33,636 nt of DNA. It comes from Lysinibacillus xylanilyticus. Lineage in GTDB: Bacteria > Bacillota > Bacilli > Bacillales_A > Planococcaceae. This document shows positions 9,146 to 16,760 of the stretch, one piece after another. The stretch lies in the NCBI RefSeq assembly GCF_001708185.1, contig NZ_MDDN01000025.1:1-33636 (forward strand), read 5' to 3'. Position 1 is the first letter of the stretch. Every line of letters begins with the position of its first letter. The notes under the pieces are model-generated. The model was not told the DNA's origin and did not search any database. It was given only the letters and a program-made list of their open reading frames with translations. Both the position numbers and the translations under genes were made by a program.

Positions 9146-9594
9146 AAATTCACCCACATGACAAGGGCATCCTCCCCGTTATCTGTATAATAGCCTTTAC
9201 GTATGCCACCATCTTGGAAATCAAGCTTTCGATAAAGATTTTGAGCAACTGTATTCGTTACGCGCACCTCTAAACTCATAACTTCCATTTCATGCTGTCG
9301 AGCAATACGCATAGACTCTCGCATCAATTCTTCACCAATACCTCGGCCGCGAGCTGCCTCTATAACAGCTACATTCGTAATTTGCGCTGCGTCTATAACC
9401 ATCCACATGCCACAAAAGCCGATAATACTACCGTCCGCATCCACCGCCAACACATAATGTGCATACTGATTTTCATGCACCTCATAGTAAAAAGAATCTA
9501 ACGTCCATGGTGCAGAAAATGTTGCAAGCTCTATTTCATATACTGCTGGGACATCCTCAGATACCATTTTACGATACATTATATTACTACTCAT
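9142..9594 (-). CDS. rimI: Ribosomal-protein-alanine N-acetyltransferase RimI
   Basis: GNAT acetyltransferase (150 aa) expected to acetylate the N-terminal alanine of ribosomal protein S18. The acetyl-CoA site [11 protein letters not shown] is in the segment [15 protein letters not shown] at about 80-95. The C-terminal [18 protein letters not shown]...GIRKGYY motif is typical of RimI. AAGGAG lies seven bases before the ATG. It overlaps the tsaB end by 8 bp and tsaD by 4 bp, so translation is probably coupled. Confidence 0.94.
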   Translation of the reverse strand: MSSNIMYRKMVSEDVPAVYEIELATFSAPWTLDSFYYEVHENQYAHYVLAVDADGSIIGFCGMWMVIDAAQITNVAVIEAARGRGIGEELMRESMRIARQHEMEVMSLEVRVTNTVAQNLYRKLDFQDGGIRKGYYTDNGEDALVMWVNL

Positions 9595-10294
9595 GTGCCT
9601 TCTCCTTTTGTTCCTTCAGCCAATTCGCCTCCGCCTCTGCAATACGTTTGTATTGCGGGACAAAATGATGAATTGCATCTACACTTGGTAGTTCCACTTT
9701 AGTCGCTAATCGAATAGTTTCACTCGCTCGTGGTAGGTCGTTGCTAAATGGTGTACGCAGAGCAAAATCACCTAGTACCTCTACAATTCTATGCCAAAAA
9801 ACATCTACGTCTGCTCCGACAAATAAAACCGGAGTCTCTAAAGCCTGTAAACGTTCTAACAATCCATCTATATGATCGTGATCGTCATCTATAATCACAT
9901 CAAGCTCATAGCCTTTATAAACTGCCGAATAGACATTGCCTCTTCGCGCATCAAAGATAGGGCAAATAAATCCACCATATAGTGCTGCATTTGCAGCCAA
10001 TGTCTTTAAGCTTGATATTCCTACTAAAGGTTTTTTCAATGTCCACGCTAATGTTTTAGCAAGTGTCACACCTATTCGAACACCTGTATATGAACCAGGC
10101 CCTTCTGATACAGCAATCGCATCTAACTCATTTGGCTTTATGCCAGCCTTTACTAGCACTTCTTCAATGGCTGGCATCGCACCCGCTGAATGCGTTAATT
10201 TTATATTTTGTACAATTTCTGCAATCACTTTACCATCCCTTACGACAGCAATAGAAAGTGGTGCATTCGCTGTTTCAATCCCTAACCAAATCAT
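9587..10294 (-). CDS. tsaB: t6A complex subunit TsaB
   Basis: ASKHA-fold partner that scaffolds TsaD and TsaE in t6A synthesis (235 aa). N-terminal LGIETANAPLSIAVV, then LTHSAGAMPAIEEVL and the family signature SEGPGSYTGVRIGVTLAKTLAW are clear. It lacks the metal-binding HxxxH of TsaD, as expected. The ATG overlaps the tsaE stop (ATGA). Corresponds to ydiC of B. subtilis. Confidence 0.96.
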   Translation of the reverse strand: MIWLGIETANAPLSIAVVRDGKVIAEIVQNIKLTHSAGAMPAIEEVLVKAGIKPNELDAIAVSEGPGSYTGVRIGVTLAKTLAWTLKKPLVGISSLKTLAANAALYGGFICPIFDARRGNVYSAVYKGYELDVIIDDDHDHIDGLLERLQALETPVLFVGADVDVFWHRIVEVLGDFALRTPFSNDLPRASETIRLATKVELPSVDAIHHFVPQYKRIAEAEANWLKEQKEKAHE

Positions 10295-10743
10295 TTCATT
10301 AGCTCCTCACATAATGCCTCATATCGCTTTCCAAGAGGTATTAATACAAACCGTCGTTGATTTTCTCCAACTCGGTAAATTTCTATTCCAAGACGCTCCT
10401 GCGGTAAGTCCTGTTCAATTAAATGAGCCCACTCGACAACTGACACCGCATCACTATAAAATAACTCGTCCCAGCCAAGATCTTCATCGCTTTCCGCTAA
10501 ACGATAAACATCTAAATGATTAAATGGTACACGTCCCTCATATTGCTTTACAATCGTAAATGTTGGACTATTGACCGTTCGCTTCACGCCAAGCCCCTTC
10601 GCTAATGCTTTCGTAAATGTCGTCTTACCAGCGCCCAAATCACCTTCTAATGTAATTGTATCCTGGGCTTCTAGTAAGTTTGCTAGCTTCAACGCAAAAT
10701 GCTCAGTATCATCCAGCGAATTCATTATTTTTTCATACATCAT
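10291..10743 (-). CDS. tsaE: t6A complex ATPase TsaE
   Basis: P-loop ATPase required for turnover of the TsaBD complex. Walker A EGDLGAGKTTFTKAL, the NSPTFTIVKQYEG segment, HLDVYRL and EWAHLIEQDLP all fit. The open frame extends about 30 codons further, but a tandem ATG at 10743/10740, eight bases after AGAGG, gives 150 residues, the normal family size. First gene of the four-gene operon; its leader carries the terminator of the upstream lipoprotein gene. Confidence 0.95.
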   Translation of the reverse strand: MMYEKIMNSLDDTEHFALKLANLLEAQDTITLEGDLGAGKTTFTKALAKGLGVKRTVNSPTFTIVKQYEGRVPFNHLDVYRLAESDEDLGWDELFYSDAVSVVEWAHLIEQDLPQERLGIEIYRVGENQRRFVLIPLGKRYEALCEELMK

Positions 10744-10815
10744 CTCTTTTTCCTCTCCTAGCTCCATTACCTCTAGTTTACCGAAACAAGCGTAAATGTT
10801 CAAAACATCCAATGA

Positions 10816-10855
10816 TTTTAAAAAATAAAACACGTCCCCCTTTGTAGAAGACGTG
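10816..10855 (-). terminator. Terminator of the lipoprotein gene
   Basis: On the minus strand CACGTC / GACGTG with a 13-base loop, then TTTTATTTTTT. Two bases after the lipoprotein stop. It separates that gene from tsaE. Confidence 0.8.
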
Positions 10856-10856
10856 C

Positions 10857-11198
10857 TTACTTTGTTGTTGAATAACCCTCTATATCAATAACCTTTTTAT
10901 CAACCAATTTATCATCTTTAAATCGTACTATATAGGCTTTTGTCATAAGTATTTCATCATTCCAGCGGTATTGATCTTTTTTCACCATCTCTTCTGCTCC
11001 CCCTGCAATCTCCACCACTTCCATATACGACATACCTTCTTTTAATTTTTCAAATTCCGCTTCATTCATATTTGTTTGCCAGTGGTACGCATTGGACTCC
11101 TCTATTTCTAAAATAGGATCTCCACAACCTACGAGGATAACCAAAGCACCTACGAACAAACTTATATAAAGACATTTTATGTAATTATACTTTCTCAT
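10857..11198 (-). CDS. Small putative lipoprotein, SmpA/DUF3862-like
   Basis: 113 residues. A basic N-terminus and hydrophobic stretch end in LVGCG, a lipobox with the acylated Cys at about residue 25, so the mature protein should be anchored on the outer face of the membrane. The region FEKLKEGMSYMEVVEIAGG and the later YIVRFKDDKLVDKK resemble the beta-alpha repeat of the SmpA/BLIP fold seen in DUF3862 proteins (family guess by eye). GGAGGTG lies six bases before the ATG. It is monocistronic with its own terminator. The function is unknown. Confidence 0.8.
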   Translation of the reverse strand: MRKYNYIKCLYISLFVGALVILVGCGDPILEIEESNAYHWQTNMNEAEFEKLKEGMSYMEVVEIAGGAEEMVKKDQYRWNDEILMTKAYIVRFKDDKLVDKKVIDIEGYSTTK

Positions 11199-11312
11199 GT
11201 TAACACCTCCAAAGACAATCTCCTTCTCTTGGGAGAAATTGATAAAAAGATAGTCACCTAACTTCTATGTTTATTGTTCCACTTGTTAGATTTATTAATT
11301 TAGTGGCTCTAC

Positions 11313-11393
11313 ATCAAATGTTGGGGTGAGGCACAATGTGTAGCTTCCTCAAACGTTCTGGCGACCGCCCCTCCAACTTTCATTGTATTTGAT
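11313..11393. repeat. 81-bp imperfect inverted repeat
   Basis: Outer arms ATCAAAT (11313-11319) and ATTTGAT (11387-11393), inner GTTGG (11320-11324) and CCAAC (11373-11377), then GAGG/CCTC. The interior GCTTCCTCAAACGTTCTGG is GC-richer than its surroundings. It lies in the 330-bp gap between the lipoprotein gene and tRNA-Asp, which otherwise shows only the tRNA terminator. Confidence 0.55.
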
Positions 11394-11474
11394 ACTTCAA
11401 CAATATGATAAAACCAATTTTACCATACATTTTTTAGAAATTATCAATATCCACAAATTTCCTTATAATAACAA

Positions 11475-11512
11475 TAAAAAAGTCCTTATGATTTTAAAAG
11501 CATCATAAGAAC
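11475..11512 (-). terminator. Terminator of tRNA-Asp
   Basis: Minus-strand stem GTTCTTATGAT / ATCATAAGGAC (one G-T pair) with a nine-base loop, followed by six T; 18 bases beyond the CCA end of the tRNA. Confidence 0.88.
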
Positions 11513-11529
11513 TATATTATCATTTATAA

Positions 11530-11605
11530 TGGCGGTCCCGACCGGGATCGAACCGGCGATCTCCTGCGTGACAGGCAGGCATGTTAACCGCTACACCACG
11601 GGACC
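11530..11605 (-). tRNA. tRNA-Asp (GTC)
   Basis: 76-nt cloverleaf. Acceptor GGTCCCG / CGGGACC, D-arm with GTGGTGTAGCGGTTAAC, and anticodon stem CCTGC / GCAGG whose loop reads CTGTCAC, with GTC as anticodon. The T-loop is TTCGATC. Discriminator G and a genome-encoded CCA follow. A single tRNA, not part of a visible cluster. Confidence 0.97.
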
Positions 11606-11708
11606 TCTCTAAGACATCTATTAATATATCATAGGAAAATGCCTCATGCAAGATTTTTTTCGTTTTTTTTATTTTCACCTAAATATATACTTGGCATGTG
11701 TTTTAAAT

Positions 11709-11963
11709 AATGTCATCCACAACTTTCGGGGATGAGCCAATCATTTAATCATTACCCATCTTTTGGGATCATCACCATAACGTGTGGTTGATTTCCGTTC
11801 CGACTGGGCGCTTTCCTGGGGGCGTCCGATGAGCCGCTTCACTCGCGTTGCTCGCTCCAGGGTCTCATCTGTGACGCTAATCCCCAAGGAGTCGCCCAGT
11901 CTCCACTCCAATCAACTAATATACAAAGCATACGTCTTAACAAATGTCATCCACAACTTTTGG
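11709..11963 (+). repeat. Direct repeat pair flanking an inverted-repeat element
   Basis: AATGTCATCCACAACTTT followed by YGG occurs at 11709-11729 and 11943-11963, 234 bp apart. The second copy runs into the -24 element of the opp promoter; the first does not continue as a promoter. The inverted-repeat element at 11774-11927 lies between them. Confidence 0.85.
11774..11927. repeat. GTTGATTTCCGTTCC repeat family, full copy with long inverted repeat
   Basis: About 130 bp can fold back on itself. GTTGATT (11787) pairs with AATCAAC (11910-11916), GACTGGGCG (11802-11810) with CGCCCAGTC (11893-11901), CCTGGGG with CCCCAAGG, and ATGAG with CTCAT. The left half is shared with 16361 and 21466. No transposase is present, so it is a MITE-like or structured intergenic repeat. 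It takes up most of the 340-bp gap before opp. Confidence 0.8.
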
Positions 11964-11976
11964 CACCGTTTTTGCA
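11960..11976 (+). promoter_or_regulatory. oppB: Sigma-54 promoter of the opp operon
   Basis: TTGGCACCGTTTTTGCA: -24 GG (11962-11963), exactly ten bases, -12 GC (11974-11975). Predicted start is near 11986, 39 bases before the oppB ATG. One of six such sites in the window. Confidence 0.88.
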
Positions 11977-12024
11977 AATAAATTAAATAGATTCAACAAA
12001 CTATTTCATAAGGAGGTCGTTTCA

Positions 12025-12948
12025 ATGATTCGGTACATCTTTACTCGAATCGGCTACATGATCATTACATTATTTATTATCATTTTGCTTTCTTTTTTGC
12101 TTATGAAGGCACTACCCGGTTCCCCATTTAATGATGAACGCTTACCTGAAGCCCAAAAAGAATTACTTTACAAAAAATACGGTCTAGATAAACCGGTACC
12201 TATTCAATTCGGTATTTACTTAGCAAATTTTGTACAAGGGGATTTAGGTGTTTCATTTGTTTTTGATAATCGTCCGGTTACAAAAATAATTCAAGAACGT
12301 ATCGGTGCCTCTGCCATTCTAGGATTTCAAGCCGTAACTGTCGGTACTTTAATAGGCTTACTGCTAGGTATAATAGCAGCACTAAGGCACAACACCATTA
12401 TAGATTACGGGGCTACGGTTTTAGCTGTGCTCGGTATCTCCATTCCATCCTTTGTATTTGCAGGTTTTTTACAATACTGGATTGGTGTCAAACTAGGCTG
12501 GCTACCAATCGCCTTTTGGAACGGTTTTGAATACTCAATCTTACCAACAATCGCTTTAGCGGTAGGTGTTGTTGCAACAATTGCCCGCTTTACACGGATT
12601 GAAATGTTGGAAGTACTCCATCAAGAATATATTTTAACAGCGAAATCAAAAGGACTATCGAATTCCTTTATCATTACAAAGCATGGTATTCGAAATGTAC
12701 TAATCCCAATCATTACAATTATCGGACCATTAACTGTTAATACGATTACTGGCTCACTTGTTATTGAAAAAATTTTTAGTATCCCTGGCTTAGGCGAACA
12801 ATTTGTTAATTCCATTATTACGAATGATTATCAACTTATTATGGGAACAACAATCTTTTATGCTGTTCTATTTGTAAGCGTTATCTTAATTATTGATATT
12901 TTATACGGATTCATTGACCCTCGAATTCGTGTCACAGGAGGCGAGTAA
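12025..12948 (+). CDS. oppB: Oligopeptide ABC transporter permease OppB
   Basis: Inner-membrane permease (307 aa) of a peptide importer. N-terminal helix YIFTRIGYMIITLFIIILLSF, the family motif LPGSPFNDERLP, five further hydrophobic segments, the EAA-type cytoplasmic loop EYILTAKSKGLSNSFIITKHGIRN that contacts the ATPase, and VIEKIFSIPGLGEQFVNSI. AAGGAGGT precedes the ATG at 12025; the frame is open upstream but that part overlaps the promoter. It is first in oppB-oppC-oppDF-DUF3899. The binding protein OppA is encoded separately on the opposite strand. Confidence 0.96.
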   Translation: MIRYIFTRIGYMIITLFIIILLSFLLMKALPGSPFNDERLPEAQKELLYKKYGLDKPVPIQFGIYLANFVQGDLGVSFVFDNRPVTKIIQERIGASAILGFQAVTVGTLIGLLLGIIAALRHNTIIDYGATVLAVLGISIPSFVFAGFLQYWIGVKLGWLPIAFWNGFEYSILPTIALAVGVVATIARFTRIEMLEVLHQEYILTAKSKGLSNSFIITKHGIRNVLIPIITIIGPLTVNTITGSLVIEKIFSIPGLGEQFVNSIITNDYQLIMGTTIFYAVLFVSVILIIDILYGFIDPRIRVTGGE

Positions 12949-12951
12949 TTT

Positions 12952-13986
12952 ATGACAACAAAAATAACTGAGGATGCAACACTAAAAAAATATCCTCCTG
13001 ATTTATTTGAGCCTGTCTCTCAACATGAATTGAGCGATGATTTTACGTATCGTTCTGAACAATCATTTTGGCAAGATGCATGGCTTGGCTTACGCAAAAA
13101 TAAAGCAGCCATCGTTGGTTTATGCATTATTATTTTAGTTATTTTACTAGCCATTTTCGGTCCATTTATGAATAATCATGGCTACGATGAACAAAATATT
13201 GCGCGGACAAATTTACCACCAAAAGTCCCTGTTCTTGAGAATATTTCATTCTTAGGCTTAAACGGTGTTGATAGTCGTGGTGTTGACCAATATAAAGCTA
13301 AAGGTATAAGTGAATATTTTTGGTTCGGTACAGATGAATTAGGTCGGGATTTATGGACACGTATTTGGCAAGGCACACGTATATCTCTTTATATTGCTTT
13401 TTTAGCAGCAACAATTGATTTAATTATAGGCGTTGCTTACGGGGCTGTTTCAGCATTTTATGGTGGTCGCACTGATCATATTATGCAACGTATTATTGAA
13501 GTGTTAGTTGGTATTCCTGGGCTAATTGTTAATATTCTTCTCATTCTTATTTTAAAACCAGGCATCATTTCTATTACTATTGCGATGGTTATCGTTGGGT
13601 GGATTAGTATGGCACGTATCGTACGAGCACAAATACTAAAGTTAAAATCATATGAATTTGTTCTTGCTTCTAGAACGCTCGGTGCTAGTAACCAACGTTT
13701 AATTTGGAAACATTTAATTCCTAATACGCTAGGTCCAATTATTGTAGCTACTACTTTTACCATCCCAGGAGCCATCTTTACTGAAGCATTATTGAGTTTT
13801 ATCGGCCTAGGACTACAGCCACCAACAGCTTCCTTAGGAACGATTGTTAATGACTCTTATAAATTACTACGTATTTATCCACATGGCATGATTTTTTCAT
13901 CCATTGTCATTAGTTTAATTATGATTAGCTTTAATCTACTCGGTGATGGACTGCGTGATGCATTCGATCCAAAAACACGTAAATAA
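12952..13986 (+). CDS. oppC: Oligopeptide ABC transporter permease OppC
   Basis: Second permease (344 aa). It has a cytoplasmic N-terminal extension, the first membrane helix AAIVGLCIIILVILLAIFG, then a periplasmic loop ending in WFGTDELGRDLWTRIWQGTR, which is diagnostic of OppC/DppC. The EAA loop FVLASRTLGASNQRLIWKHLIPN and the C-terminal LLGDGLRDAFDPKTR are present. It begins three bases after the oppB stop with GGAGGCG as ribosome-binding site. Confidence 0.96.
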   Translation: MTTKITEDATLKKYPPDLFEPVSQHELSDDFTYRSEQSFWQDAWLGLRKNKAAIVGLCIIILVILLAIFGPFMNNHGYDEQNIARTNLPPKVPVLENISFLGLNGVDSRGVDQYKAKGISEYFWFGTDELGRDLWTRIWQGTRISLYIAFLAATIDLIIGVAYGAVSAFYGGRTDHIMQRIIEVLVGIPGLIVNILLILILKPGIISITIAMVIVGWISMARIVRAQILKLKSYEFVLASRTLGASNQRLIWKHLIPNTLGPIIVATTFTIPGAIFTEALLSFIGLGLQPPTASLGTIVNDSYKLLRIYPHGMIFSSIVISLIMISFNLLGDGLRDAFDPKTRK

Positions 13987-13999
13987 GGAGGGATGCGCA

Positions 14000-15988
14000 T
14001 TGAAAAAAATATTAGAAGTTAAAAATTTAAGTGTTTCATTTAATACGTATAATGGTGAGGTGCAGGCTGTACGTAATGTATCCTTCGACTTATATGAAGG
14101 TGAAACACTAGCAATCGTTGGCGAGTCAGGTTCTGGGAAGTCAGTTACATCTAAAAGCCTATTACGACTAAACCCTGTCGAAACAACAATGCTGAAACAT
14201 GGTCAAATTTTATACAATGGGAAAGATATTTTAACGTGCAAAGAGCAGGAAATACGTGCCATCCGCGGAGCTGAAATCTCAATGATCTTCCAGGATCCGA
14301 TGACTGCATTAAACCCCACGATGACAATCGGTAGTCAAATTGCAGAGAGCATAAAAAAACATACAGCATTACGTGGTCATCAAATAACAGAACGTGTGAT
14401 TGAACTATTACAGCTTGTTGGCATTAACGAAGCGGATAAGCGCTATAAACAATATCCTCACCAATTTTCTGGAGGAATGCGTCAACGTATCGTTATCGCG
14501 ATGGCACTTGCTTGCGAGCCTCGTATTATTATTGCCGATGAACCTACCACAGCTCTAGACGTTTCGATTCAAGCACAAATTCTAGAATTGCTAAAAAACA
14601 TTCAAAAAAAGATGAATCTTTCAATTATATTTATTACACATGATTTGGGTGTTGTAGCAAAAATGGCTGATCGTGTTGCCGTGATGTATGCCGGAAAAAT
14701 TATTGAAATTGGCTTAGTCGATGAAATTTTTTACCATTGTCAGCATCCATATACACAAGGTCTACTTGCTGCAATGCCAAACCCAGATATTGAAACCGAC
14801 ACACTGTACGCTATTCCAGGAACACCACCAAACTTACTGCATCCGCCGAATGGTGATGCCTTCGCTGCTCGTAATAAGCAGGCACTTAAAATCGATTTTT
14901 TAGAGGAACCACCCATGTTTAAGGTCAGTGACACACACTATGCCGCGACTTGGTTATTGCATGAGCAAGCTCCTAAAATGATACCGATTCATCAACAGTT
15001 AGCACTAGCTGAATGCAATGAACGTGAAAAAGCTCCTGTATTTGATACAACCAACCCGTTTTTATCATTAAAAGGAGTAAAGCAGCATTTTAAATTAGAT
15101 AAAAACACTATCAACAAAGCTGTAGACGGCATTACTTTTGATATTTATAAAGGAGAAATCTTTGGTTTAGTTGGAGAATCTGGCTGTGGCAAGTCCACGA
15201 CAGGCCGCTCGATTATTGGACTCAATATAGTAACTGCAGGCGATATTCACATCGACGGTAGGAATATTAATGAAGCAAAGACGAGGCAAGAAAAGTTAGC
15301 CTTTAATCGCAAGGTGCAAATGATTTTTCAAGACCCTTATTCTTCCTTAAATCCACGTATGAAAATTGCTGACATTATTTCAGAAGGTCTTGCTATTCAT
15401 GGTGTGCCAAAAAGCGAATGGAAGATAAAAATTTATGAGCTATTAAATATAGTAGGCTTAACGAAAGAATATGCTAATCGCTACCCTCATGAGCTTAGCG
15501 GCGGGCAACGTCAACGCATTGGTATCGCACGCGCCCTGGCTGTAGAGCCTGAACTAATTATTGCTGATGAACCAATTTCCGCATTAGACGTATCGATTCA
15601 AGCACAAATCGTTAATTTATTGAAAAAGCTACAAAAGGAACGTGGACTGACATATCTATTCATTGCACATGATTTATCGATGGTGAAATATATTAGTAAT
15701 CGTATCGGCGTCATGCATCGTGGGAAAATAGTCGAGCTTGCAGAAAGCCAAGAGCTCTATGATCACCCAATTCACCCTTATACAAAGGCACTATTATCTG
15801 CTATACCATTGCCTGATCCAAAATTAGAACGTGAACGACAACGTATTATTTTTAATGAGGTTGAATATAACGCTACTAATAGAGAAAGTGAAAGCTTTAC
15901 AGAAGTACGTCCAGGCCATTTTGTCATGCTGACAGAAGAAGAACTTACCCAATACCATCAAGCAATCAGCGAGAGCATACTGCAATGA
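14000..15988 (+). CDS. Fused oligopeptide transporter ATPase OppD-OppF
   Basis: A 662-residue protein containing two complete ABC ATPases normally encoded as separate oppD and oppF. First half: Walker A GESGSGKS (41-48), FSGGMRQRI, IIIADEPTTALD, followed by the OppD C-terminal region HPYTQGLLAAMPN...IPGTPP. Second half: GESGCGKS (392-399), LSGGQRQRI, LIIADEPISALD, then HPYTKALLSAIPLPDP. The start is TTG at 14000, about seven bases after AGGAGGG and 14 bases after oppC; an ATG at 13993 is out of frame. The linker is about 30 residues (roughly 330-360), and no frameshift or internal stop is seen, so the fusion looks genuine. Confidence 0.95.
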   Translation: MKKILEVKNLSVSFNTYNGEVQAVRNVSFDLYEGETLAIVGESGSGKSVTSKSLLRLNPVETTMLKHGQILYNGKDILTCKEQEIRAIRGAEISMIFQDPMTALNPTMTIGSQIAESIKKHTALRGHQITERVIELLQLVGINEADKRYKQYPHQFSGGMRQRIVIAMALACEPRIIIADEPTTALDVSIQAQILELLKNIQKKMNLSIIFITHDLGVVAKMADRVAVMYAGKIIEIGLVDEIFYHCQHPYTQGLLAAMPNPDIETDTLYAIPGTPPNLLHPPNGDAFAARNKQALKIDFLEEPPMFKVSDTHYAATWLLHEQAPKMIPIHQQLALAECNEREKAPVFDTTNPFLSLKGVKQHFKLDKNTINKAVDGITFDIYKGEIFGLVGESGCGKSTTGRSIIGLNIVTAGDIHIDGRNINEAKTRQEKLAFNRKVQMIFQDPYSSLNPRMKIADIISEGLAIHGVPKSEWKIKIYELLNIVGLTKEYANRYPHELSGGQRQRIGIARALAVEPELIIADEPISALDVSIQAQIVNLLKKLQKERGLTYLFIAHDLSMVKYISNRIGVMHRGKIVELAESQELYDHPIHPYTKALLSAIPLPDPKLERERQRIIFNEVEYNATNRESESFTEVRPGHFVMLTEEELTQYHQAISESILQ

Positions 15989-16347
15989 AATTAAAAATAA
16001 CTTTATTATTTACTGGCTGCATTTTGCTATGTTCCCTTCTCTATACATTGCTCTTAAAGCAATCGATGACAATGCTGACGATCATTAATCACACTTTCCT
16101 TGCTTCACTTACTTTTACAATCGTTGGAGCACTATTGTTTGTTGTGCAAGGCGGGCTTTTTAATGGGATCACTTACAGCTTTAAACGTTTTTTTGCTCGC
16201 GTCACTAAAAACGGCACCTACGCCTATGAGTTAGATGGTGACTTGGAATACGTACAAGCGCCATCCTATACCTTTACCTATCCACTGCTACTAGCAGGTT
16301 TGAGTGGCTGTATAATGACAACTATTTTATCTGTTGTTTTCTATTGA
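15985..16347 (+). CDS. DUF3899-family membrane protein
   Basis: 120 residues with two N-terminal hydrophobic segments (about 3-25 and 35-58), the conserved GLFNGITYSFKRFFARV stretch, and a C-terminal hydrophobic segment (about 95-118). The GxFNGI...F motif matches DUF3899 proteins, which tend to end opp/app operons in Bacilli (recollection). Its ATG overlaps the oppDF stop by four bases, so it belongs to the operon. An accessory role in peptide import is plausible, but the function is unknown. Confidence 0.8.
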   Translation: MKLKITLLFTGCILLCSLLYTLLLKQSMTMLTIINHTFLASLTFTIVGALLFVVQGGLFNGITYSFKRFFARVTKNGTYAYELDGDLEYVQAPSYTFTYPLLLAGLSGCIMTTILSVVFY

Positions 16348-16360
16348 TAGGAGGCTTTTT

Positions 16361-16470
16361 TACTATAACGAGTGGTTGATTTCCGTTCCAGGCTACTCGC
16401 TTTGTTGCTGACGCTTCGCTTTCGCACAGAGCAACGCTTCCTGTAGGCGAGCTTCGAGCTATCGTAGATC
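16361..16470. repeat. GTTGATTTCCGTTCC repeat with nested GTTGCTG unit
   Basis: ACTATAACGAGTGGTTGATT followed by TCCGTTCCAGGC matches the left end of the 11774 element. It is interrupted by one GTTGCTGACGCTTCGCTTTC unit (16404-16435) that ends in GCAAC, so GTTGC/GCAAC frame it. CTCGC and GCGAG stand on either side. Two repeat families are therefore nested at this site. It lies in the 410-bp gap between DUF3899 and oppA. Confidence 0.7.
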
Positions 16471-16588
16471 GCCATATATGGACTTAAATTAAGGGTTTCT
16501 TGATTTGATATCAACGGGGGCACCACCTGCACATTAATTCTTTTATTATAAAGAAAAGCGTGACTAAAATAATAGTGTGATATATTGC

Positions 16589-16636
16589 GTTGTTTGGAGA
16601 AGCATCGCTCGCGAGCGGAATGCTTCGGAAAACAAC
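16589..16636. repeat. 48-bp inverted repeat
   Basis: GTTGTTT...AAACAAC, GAAGCAT...ATGCTTC and the central palindrome GCTCGCGAGC stack into a near-continuous hairpin. No U-tract follows. It is in the gap between convergent DUF3899 and oppA. Confidence 0.75.
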
Positions 16637-16664
16637 AGTAGAGTCACAGTGCCAAATGAAGAAA

Positions 16665-16701
16665 GCGAGGTATTCAACGATTTAATCGTTGAATACCTCG
16701 C
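16665..16701. terminator. 16-bp perfect hairpin between convergent opp genes
   Basis: GCGAGGTATTCAACGA pairs perfectly with TCGTTGAATACCTCGC around a TTTAA loop. On the minus strand it is followed by CTTTCTTCATTT, a poor U-tract. It probably ends oppA, but the missing U-run makes this uncertain. Confidence 0.55.
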
Positions 16702-16728
16702 AATGTGAGAAGATATAGACTTTTTCAG

Positions 16729-16760
16729 TGCCCTCCTATCTAAGTAGGCAGCATCTTTTT
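16729..16760 (+). terminator. Weak terminator of the opp operon
   Basis: TGC...CCTA-loop-TAGG...GCA followed by TCTTTTTTT, right before the oppA stop codon on the other strand. The stem is interrupted. Confidence 0.45.
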
